Positions 1 to 4,182 of a stretch of 5,185 nt of DNA are shown here, one piece after another; within the stretch, counting starts at the first letter, position 1, and the number at the start of each line of letters is the position of its first letter. The notes under the pieces were generated by a model. That model ran no database searches. It was not told the DNA's origin and worked only from the letters and a program-made list of their open reading frames with translations. Source of the DNA: Deltaproteobacteria bacterium (lineage in GTDB: Bacteria; Desulfobacterota; SM23-61). The translations under genes and the position numbers were made by a program. The stretch is from NCBI GenBank assembly GCA_026388915.1, contig JAPLIW010000593.1, positions 1-5,185 on the forward strand. The letters are read 5' to 3'.

Positions 1-74
1 GCCCAAAAGTATAAAAGCTATTATCATTCGTCTTATTGCTCTATTTTTTTCCTTCCTATCTTCTTTCTTTGCCT

Positions 75-104
75 TATCTGTGTTTATCTGTGTTCATCTG
101 TATC
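75..104 (+). repeat. 10-bp short tandem repeat, three units
   Basis: The units are TATCTGTGTT (75-84), TATCTGTGTT (85-94) and CATCTGTATC (95-104): two identical copies and one decayed copy. The period equals about one DNA helical turn. From memory, similar ATCTGTGTTC-type repeats occur between genes in various bacterial genomes; that comparison was not checked. The function is unknown. Confidence 0.6.
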
Positions 105-122
105 CCATAAAAGTTCGGGATA
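101..122 (+). promoter_or_regulatory. Small hairpin touching the dehydrogenase ribosome binding site
   Basis: TATCCC (101-106) and GGGATA (117-122) form a perfect 6-bp stem with a 10-nt loop. The 3' arm ends where the ribosome binding site (AAGGAG, about 123-128) begins, so a folded leader could affect ribosome access. The stem is short and the left arm overlaps the last unit of the 10-bp repeat, so it may be fortuitous. Confidence 0.25.
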
Positions 123-135
123 AAGGAGTGGAATT

Positions 136-1266
136 ATGAGACACCCCATGTTCAGTGAAGAGCACGAGCTTTTCCGGAACGCGGTGCGGAAATTCGTGGA
201 AAAGGAGCTGACTCCCCACGCCGATGAATGGGAGGAGGCCGAGGGGTTTCCCGACTCCGTCTTCACCCGGATGGGGGAACTGGGTTATCTGGGCCTGCGG
301 TTTCCGGAAAAATACGGGGGACAGGGGTGCGATTTCCTCTTTTCCGTGGTCCTCGCCGAAGAGCTGGGCCGCTGTGGCATGGGCTCCATCGGCATGGGCG
401 TTGCCGTCCAGAGCGAGATGGCCACCCCTCCCATTTTTAAATTCGGCACCGAAGAGCAGAAGATGAAATACCTTCTGCCGGCCAACCAGGGCAAGAAGAT
501 CGCCTGTCTGGGAATCACCGAGCCCAACGCGGGATCGGATGTAGCCGCCCTCCAGACCACGGCCCGCCGGGACGGGGACCACTGGGTCATCAACGGCCGG
601 AAGATCTTCATCACCAACGGGGTTCGGGCCGATTTCATCACCCTGGTGGCCCGAACGGGAGAAAAGAAGGGGTACAAGGGGTTCTCCCTGTTCCTCGTGG
701 ACAAGGGCACGCCGGGTTTCACGGTTACCCGAAAACTGGAGAAATTAGGGATGCGGTCTTCGGACACGGCTGAACTCCTCTTCGAGGACTGCCGGGTTCC
801 GGCCGATGCCCTTCTGGGGGAAGAGGGCAAGGGATTCCACCACATCATGTGGGAACTGCAGGGAGAGCGGATCATGGGCGCGGCCAACGCCGTTTCCCGG
901 GCCCAGATGACCTATGAGCTGGCCCTCAAGTATGCCCAGGAGAGAGTTCAGTTCGGCAAACCCCTGGCCCACTTCCAGGTGACCCGGCATCGCCTGGCCG
1001 ACATGACCACGGAGATCGAAGCGGCCCGGCATCTCATCTATTACTGCGCCTGGCAATTCCAGCAGGGGGAGTACCCGGTGAAGGAGATCTCCATGGCCAA
1101 GTTATTCTCCGCCCAGATGGCCGCCCGGGTGGCGGACGCCGCCCTGCAGATTCACGGGGGCTACGGCTACATGATGGAATACCCGGTGCAGAGATACTGG
1201 CGGGACATCCGCCTGAGTCGCATCGGCGGGGGAACGGACGAGATCATGAAGGAGATTATCGCCAAG
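136..1266 (+). CDS. Acyl-CoA dehydrogenase, LCAD/isovaleryl-CoA dehydrogenase type, with abnormal 3' end
   Basis: FAD-dependent enzyme that introduces an alpha,beta double bond into an acyl-CoA and passes electrons to electron-transfer flavoprotein; cytosolic. All three family domains are present: N-terminal helices (about 1-120), the central beta domain with GITEPNAGSD at 126-135, and the C-terminal helical domain with LQIHGGYGY at 337-345 followed by RYWRD at 353-357. The position used as catalytic base in MCAD-type enzymes is Gly365 (motif IGGGTDEI). Glu244 (GERIM) matches the alternative base of isovaleryl- and long-chain acyl-CoA dehydrogenases, so one of those classes is likely; the substrate cannot be read. 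ATG 136 is chosen because AAGGAG lies 7 nt upstream. Homology runs to IIAK (residues 374-377), where relatives finish within a few residues. Here no stop follows: the frame stays open to a TAA at 2239-2241, running antisense through meaB. The listed end is where recognisable dehydrogenase sequence ends, not a stop codon. Confidence 0.93.
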
Positions 1267-2241
1267 CCGCCCCTACACCTTGGCCTTATCGACTTTGTAA
1301 ATCTGATAATACCTGGCAAAAGGTTCGGTTACCGTCTGGGCGTAGGAATAGGGGTCTTTTTCCCGGGCCACCACCTTTTCGATGACTTCATCGAAGGCCA
1401 AATCGTACTTCAGCATTTTGTGGATGTACTTGGAGATCTCCTTTTCAATGAGGTTGATGATCTCCTCCCGGGCCCGGATATTCCGCTTTTTGATCAGCCC
1501 TTCTCCTTCTTCCAGAAATTTCCGGTGAGCCAGGATTGTTTCCGCCAGTTCCGAAATTCCCTCGCCCAGGGTTCCCACCGTCTTGAGGATGGGGGGCCGC
1601 CAGGCGCTTTTGGCCGGGCTCAGGCCCAGCATCAGGCTCAGCTCAGTCATCAGCCGGTCCGCCCCCTCCCGGTCTGCCTTGTTGACCACGAAGATGTCGG
1701 CAATCTCCATGATCCCCGCTTTCAGGGCCTGGATGTCATCCCCCAGCCCGGGCACGGAGATCAGAATCGTGGTATCGGCCGTCTTGACGATGTCCACCTC
1801 ATCCTGCCCCACTCCCACGGTTTCAATGATGATAAAATCCTTGCCGAAGGCATCCAGGATTTTGATTGTATCCGCGGTGGCTTTGGTGAGCCCCCCCAGC
1901 GTCCCCCGGGTGGCCATGGACCGTACGAAGACCCCTTCATCGCTGGTAATGTCCTGCATCCGCAGACGGTCCCCCAGGAGAGCCCCTCCGGTAAAGGGGC
2001 TGGTGGGATCCACGGCGATGATCCCCACGGTAAAATCTTTCTTGCGGAGTTCCTTGGTGATCTTGTCGGTGAGGGTGCTCTTGCCCGAACCCGGAGGGCC
2101 CGTGATCCCAATAATGAAGGCCTTTCCGGTTTTTGGATAAAGCCGCCGCAGGGCCTCCAGGGCCTCGGGCATCTCGTTTTCCACCAGGGTGATCAGTTTG
2201 GCCAGAGCCCGGACCGAACCGGAGAGGGCATCGTTGACTAA
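1267..2241 (+). other. Read-through extension of the dehydrogenase frame, antisense to meaB
   Basis: The dehydrogenase frame continues for 324 codons to a TAA at 2239-2241, giving a nominal 701-residue product. The extension has no recognisable domain and lies codon-for-codon opposite meaB. In this register an antisense stop needs a TTA, CTA or TCA codon in meaB. These codons are avoided throughout meaB except Leu7 (TTA), which is exactly the stop at 2239-2241. The open frame is therefore explained by meaB codon usage, and a functional fusion protein is unlikely. Confidence 0.75.
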
Positions 2242-2259
2242 TTCCTCAGTGCTGGGCAT
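1273..2259 (-). CDS. meaB: MeaB/ArgK-family GTPase, B12-dependent acyl-CoA mutase chaperone
   Basis: G3E-family P-loop GTPase (328 aa, normal length). It gates adenosylcobalamin delivery to, and protects, methylmalonyl-CoA mutase or related isobutyryl-CoA-type mutases in the cytosol. Visible motifs: Walker A GPPGSGKS at 54-61, AVDPTSP at 82-88, GDRLRM at 96-101, ETVGVGQDE at 146-154 (Walker B/switch region), PGLGDDIQALKAGIMEIAD at 170-188, and the guanine-specificity motif NKAD at 193-196. A charged helical C-terminal part (about 240-300) precedes the end. Start ATG at 2259 has an AGGGGG-type ribosome site about 6 nt upstream. The gene starts 15 bp after the acyl-CoA synthetase beta stop, so co-transcription is likely. 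Older annotations call this family LAO/AO transport ATPase (ArgK); the mutase-chaperone role is the better supported one. No mutase gene is in the window. Its TAG stop (1275-1273) lies 6 bp from the end of the convergent dehydrogenase homology, with no terminator visible between them. Confidence 0.95.
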   Translation of the reverse strand: MPSTEELVNDALSGSVRALAKLITLVENEMPEALEALRRLYPKTGKAFIIGITGPPGSGKSTLTDKITKELRKKDFTVGIIAVDPTSPFTGGALLGDRLRMQDITSDEGVFVRSMATRGTLGGLTKATADTIKILDAFGKDFIIIETVGVGQDEVDIVKTADTTILISVPGLGDDIQALKAGIMEIADIFVVNKADREGADRLMTELSLMLGLSPAKSAWRPPILKTVGTLGEGISELAETILAHRKFLEEGEGLIKKRNIRAREEIINLIEKEISKYIHKMLKYDLAFDEVIEKVVAREKDPYSYAQTVTEPFARYYQIYKVDKAKV

Positions 2260-2274
2260 TTCCTTCCCCCTGGA

Positions 2275-2961
2275 TTACGGCTTGGTCCCGCCCTCGAGTA
2301 CCACCAGGGCGTCGACCACGACGGGCTTGTTTCCCGAAATGATCAGGGGGTTGGCGTCCACTTCTTTTATGGCATCATTTTCCAATCCCAGTTTTCCGGC
2401 GTTGATCAGCAGGGCGGACAGAAGCTCCATATCGACGGCGGGCATTCCCCGGAAGACCCCCAGGATCGGGGATCCCTTGATCTCCTGGGCCATTTCCAGA
2501 GCGTCCCGTTTTTCCAGCGGGGCGATCCGAAAGGAGACGTCTTTGAGGACTTCGGTAAAAATTCCTCCCAGCCCGAACATGACGCAAGGCCCGAACTGGG
2601 CGTCCCGGATCATCCCGATGACCAGCTCCCGCGAGCCCTTGATCATCTGCTGAACCAGGATTCCGTCCAGGGGAGCGTTCCCCACCCTCTTCACGATCCC
2701 TTCGTAGGCCCGCTCCACTTCCTTGAGGGTCCTCAGGTCCACTTCGATCAGTTTCTTTTCCGTCTTATGGGCGATGGCCGGGGAACAGGCTTTGAGAACC
2801 ACGGGGAGGCCGATTTCCTTGGCCGCTTTGACCGCCGCGGCTTGGCTGTCCACCAGCTTTTCCTTCACCACCGGAAACCCGTACGACTTCAGGACTCGTT
2901 TGGAATCATATTCGGAAAGCGATTTCTGCCCTTTCTTTAGGGCTTGTTCGATTATTTTCAT
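2275..2961 (-). CDS. ADP-forming acyl-CoA synthetase, beta subunit (ATP-grasp)
   Basis: Subunit of acetate/acyl-CoA ligase (ADP-forming), which reversibly converts acyl-CoA, ADP and phosphate to acid, CoA and ATP. In anaerobes it commonly recovers ATP from acyl-CoA. The 228-aa protein is a complete ATP-grasp beta unit. It has the N-terminal YGFPVVKEKLV segment (about 27-37), SPAIAHKT at 60-67 with His65 at the place of the beta-subunit phospho-histidine, REL(V)IGM at 111-117, the glycine-rich GPCVMFGLGGIFTEV at 124-138, FRGMPAVD at 170-177, and the metal-site motif EVDANPL at 200-206. ATG 2961 is preferred: GGAGG (2971-2967) lies 5 nt upstream, whereas a GTG start at 2967 would sit inside that ribosome site. 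The CoA-binding alpha subunit is neither fused nor adjacent, so it must be elsewhere or lost. A strong promoter lies just upstream, and meaB follows after 15 bp. The acyl substrate cannot be read from sequence. Confidence 0.9.
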   Translation of the reverse strand: MKIIEQALKKGQKSLSEYDSKRVLKSYGFPVVKEKLVDSQAAAVKAAKEIGLPVVLKACSPAIAHKTEKKLIEVDLRTLKEVERAYEGIVKRVGNAPLDGILVQQMIKGSRELVIGMIRDAQFGPCVMFGLGGIFTEVLKDVSFRIAPLEKRDALEMAQEIKGSPILGVFRGMPAVDMELLSALLINAGKLGLENDAIKEVDANPLIISGNKPVVVDALVVLEGGTKP

Positions 2962-2965
2962 TCCC

Positions 2966-2971
2966 ACCTCC
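2966..2971 (-). promoter_or_regulatory. Ribosome binding site that decides the acyl-CoA synthetase beta start
   Basis: GGAGGT on the - strand, 4 nt before ATG 2961. It overlaps the alternative in-frame GTG at 2967 and so excludes it as the main start. Confidence 0.8.
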
Positions 2972-3009
2972 GAGGGTCGCTGTTTTTCCCAGCTTTTTCT
3001 TCTCTTCCG

Positions 3010-3038
3010 GTTCTAGCAACCTTCCCCGGTTTTGTCAA
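3010..3038 (-). promoter_or_regulatory. Sigma70-type promoter for the acyl-CoA synthetase beta-meaB unit
   Basis: On the - strand, a perfect -35 TTGACA (3038-3033) is followed by exactly 17 bp and then TAGAAC (3015-3010), a 4/6 match to the -10 consensus. Transcription would start near 3003, giving a leader of about 40 nt before ATG 2961. It lies in the 89-bp gap after gcvH. A dyad GGTT-N5-AACC (3009-3021) overlaps the -10 box and could be an operator, although it is short. Confidence 0.6.
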
Positions 3039-3050
3039 GAAATTCGTCGT

Positions 3051-3455
3051 CTATTCCTCTTTGTCCTCATCTTCCTTCTGCTCCAGAAATGTCTCGTAAT
3101 CGGCGGCATTGATCATCTCCTCCAGCTCGTTGGGGTCATCGAACTCCACCATGATCAGCCACCCGTTTCCGTAAGGGTCGTCGTTGACCAGGGACGGCTC
3201 CTCCTCCAGGTCTTTGTTGATCGATACGATCTCCCCGCTGGTGGGGCAGTGAAGATCGGCCACCGTCTTGGAGGATTCGAGGGACCCGAAGGTGTCATTC
3301 TTATCCACCTGGGAACCCTCTTCGGGAAGGTCCACGAAGAGAACCTCCCCCATCTCCCGTTGGGCGTAATCCGTCACCCCTACGGTTCCCCGATTCCCCT
3401 GCACCCGGACCCAGAGATGGTCGCGGTTGTAATAGAGATCATCCGGATATTCCAT
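3051..3455 (-). CDS. gcvH: Glycine cleavage system H protein (lipoyl carrier)
   Basis: Small lipoylated swinging-arm protein (134 aa, about normal). In the glycine cleavage system it shuttles the aminomethyl group among the P, T and L proteins. Stand-alone copies can also serve as lipoyl donors or carriers in other systems. The fold is clear: YYNRDHLWVRVQGNRGTVGVTDYAQREMGEV at about 8-38, the lipoylation site ESSKTVADL with Lys63, PTSGEIVSIN at 71-80, and NDDPYGNGWLIMVEF at 91-105. It ends in a strongly acidic tail (about 126-134). ATG 3455 is chosen because AAAAGGAGG (3469-3461) ends 5 nt upstream; the ATG at 3476 has no ribosome site. No gcvT, gcvP, lpd or lipoate-attachment gene is visible nearby. 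It lies 61 bp after efp, separated by a hairpin, and may be partly expressed by read-through. Confidence 0.94.
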   Translation of the reverse strand: MEYPDDLYYNRDHLWVRVQGNRGTVGVTDYAQREMGEVLFVDLPEEGSQVDKNDTFGSLESSKTVADLHCPTSGEIVSINKDLEEEPSLVNDDPYGNGWLIMVEFDDPNELEEMINAADYETFLEQKEDEDKEE

Positions 3456-3460
3456 GCCTG

Positions 3461-3469
3461 CCTCCTTTT
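3461..3469 (-). promoter_or_regulatory. Ribosome binding site that decides the gcvH start
   Basis: AAAAGGAGG on the - strand ends 5 nt before ATG 3455. The upstream in-frame ATG at 3476 lacks such a site. Confidence 0.8.
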
Positions 3470-3487
3470 CGCCCATGCCAATCTTTT

Positions 3488-3510
3488 AAAAATCGAACCC
3501 CCGAAGGGGT
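3488..3510 (-). terminator. Possible intrinsic terminator after efp
   Basis: On the - strand, ACCCC (3510-3506), loop TTCG (3505-3502) and GGGGT (3501-3497) form a 5-bp stem closed by the very stable C(UUCG)G tetraloop. Five T residues (3492-3488) follow after a 4-nt spacer. It begins 6 nt after the efp stop codon. The short stem and the offset T-run suggest incomplete termination or attenuation into gcvH. Confidence 0.5.
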
Positions 3511-3516
3511 AGATCC

Positions 3517-4077
3517 CTATTTGACCCGGGTGATGTATTCACGGGTACGGGTGTCGATCCGAAGGACATCCCCCTCTTCGACGAAAAGCGGGACCTGGAT
3601 GACCGCTCCGGACTCCAGCGTGGCGGCTTTTGTGGCTCCCGTCGCCGTGTCTCCCCGCACCCCGGGCTCGGTCTGGACCACTTTCAGCTCCACAAACATG
3701 GGAACCTCGACCCCGATGGGACGCTTGTTGTGGAAGAGGGCTTTGATGACCAGGTTTTCTTTCAGGAAATCCTTGCTCTCGCCCATCTGATCGGCGGTCA
3801 GGAAGAGCTGTTCGTAGTTGCCCGTGTCCATGAGGTGGAACTCGCCGTTGGTTTCGTAGAGGAACTGCATATCTCTTTCTTCCAGGTCCGGTTTGTCCAC
3901 CTTATCCCCGGAACGGAAGGTCATGTCGAGGACATTGCCGCTCACCAGGCTCTTCATCCGGGTGCGGACAAACGCCCCCCCCTTTCCCGGCTTCACATGC
4001 TGGAAGTCGACGATGACGAAGGGCTCCCCCTCGATTTCAACCTTCAGGCCTTTTCGAAAATCACTCGTCGTGTACAT
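3517..4077 (-). CDS. efp: Translation elongation factor P
   Basis: Ribosome-binding factor that relieves stalling at consecutive prolines by entering between the P and E sites. The 186-aa protein has the normal length and three beta-barrel domains: a KOW-like N-terminal domain (about 1-64), an OB domain (about 65-127) and a C-terminal OB domain (about 128-186). Conserved features are the tip loop HVKPGKGGAFVRTR with Lys32 at the position modified in E. coli-type EF-P, RSGDKV early in domain II, and the C-terminal signature around GAVIQVPLFVEEGDVLRIDTR. A lysine at the tip argues against the arginine-rhamnosylation type; which lysine modification is used cannot be told here. ATG 4077 (MYTTSDFRKG) is chosen because GAGGTG (4089-4084) lies 6 nt upstream and the start matches the family; an extension to 4128 would add non-conserved residues from the repeat region. 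It follows the M24 peptidase gene, a frequent arrangement. Confidence 0.97.
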   Translation of the reverse strand: MYTTSDFRKGLKVEIEGEPFVIVDFQHVKPGKGGAFVRTRMKSLVSGNVLDMTFRSGDKVDKPDLEERDMQFLYETNGEFHLMDTGNYEQLFLTADQMGESKDFLKENLVIKALFHNKRPIGVEVPMFVELKVVQTEPGVRGDTATGATKAATLESGAVIQVPLFVEEGDVLRIDTRTREYITRVK

Positions 4078-4083
4078 AAGAAA

Positions 4084-4089
4084 CACCTC
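4084..4089 (-). promoter_or_regulatory. Ribosome binding site that decides the efp start
   Basis: GAGGTG on the - strand, 6 nt before ATG 4077. It supports this start over the further upstream in-frame start at 4128. Confidence 0.75.
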
Positions 4090-4110
4090 AATAAAAAAAT
4101 GCGGCGGAGG

Positions 4111-4138
4111 GCTCAAAGCGCATGGCACAAGGCGAAAA
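4111..4138. repeat. Degenerate 7-bp tandem array A
   Basis: Read on the + strand, the units are GCTCAAA, GCGCATG, GCACAAG and GCGAAAA (4111-4138): four consecutive heptads sharing GC at positions 1-2 and mostly A or A/T in the second half. The array lies in the 105-bp gap between the M24 peptidase stop and the efp start. The pattern is loose and could be chance, but a second heptad array 16 bp away makes it more credible. Confidence 0.4.
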
Positions 4139-4154
4139 AAATGTTTCTTTTGGC

Positions 4155-4182
4155 CTGCATCCTGCGCCCTGTACCCTACACC
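4155..4182. repeat. Degenerate 7-bp tandem array B, abutting the peptidase stop codon
   Basis: Read on the + strand, the units are CTGCATC, CTGCGCC, CTGTACC and CTACACC (4155-4182), consensus CTGNNCC. The next three bases, CTA (4183-4185), are both the start of a would-be fifth unit and the TAG stop codon of the - strand peptidase gene. Positions 1, 2 and 7 are constant and position 6 nearly so, while the middle positions vary, as in decayed heptanucleotide repeats. Confidence 0.65.

Larger units (their letters stand above)
1..135. other. AT-rich leader upstream of the acyl-CoA dehydrogenase gene
   Basis: No gene is visible here. The stretch is much more AT-rich than the rest of the window. 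It contains two nearly adjoining pyrimidine-only runs (44-57 and 59-70), a 10-bp tandem repeat (75-104), a 6-bp inverted repeat (101-122) and the ribosome binding site AAGGAG (about 123-128). A TATTAT at 19-24 resembles a -10 box, but its -35 partner would lie at or beyond the window edge, so no promoter is claimed. Confidence 0.6.

Noticed and set aside
94..887. Open frames of 162 and 200 aa on the - strand under the dehydrogenase
   Set aside because: They mirror the GC-rich dehydrogenase coding strand, show no protein family features, and overlap each other.
1583..2140. 185-aa open frame on + strand opposite meaB
   Set aside because: It is a shadow of meaB, low in complexity with no family resemblance.
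2962..2967. GTG start two codons upstream for the acyl-CoA synthetase beta subunit
   Set aside because: The GTG lies inside the GGAGGT ribosome binding site; ATG 2961 has correct spacing.
4078..4128. Upstream extension of efp by 17 residues
   Set aside because: The extra residues come from the A/T-rich and repeat region and do not match EF-P; ATG 4077 has its own ribosome site.
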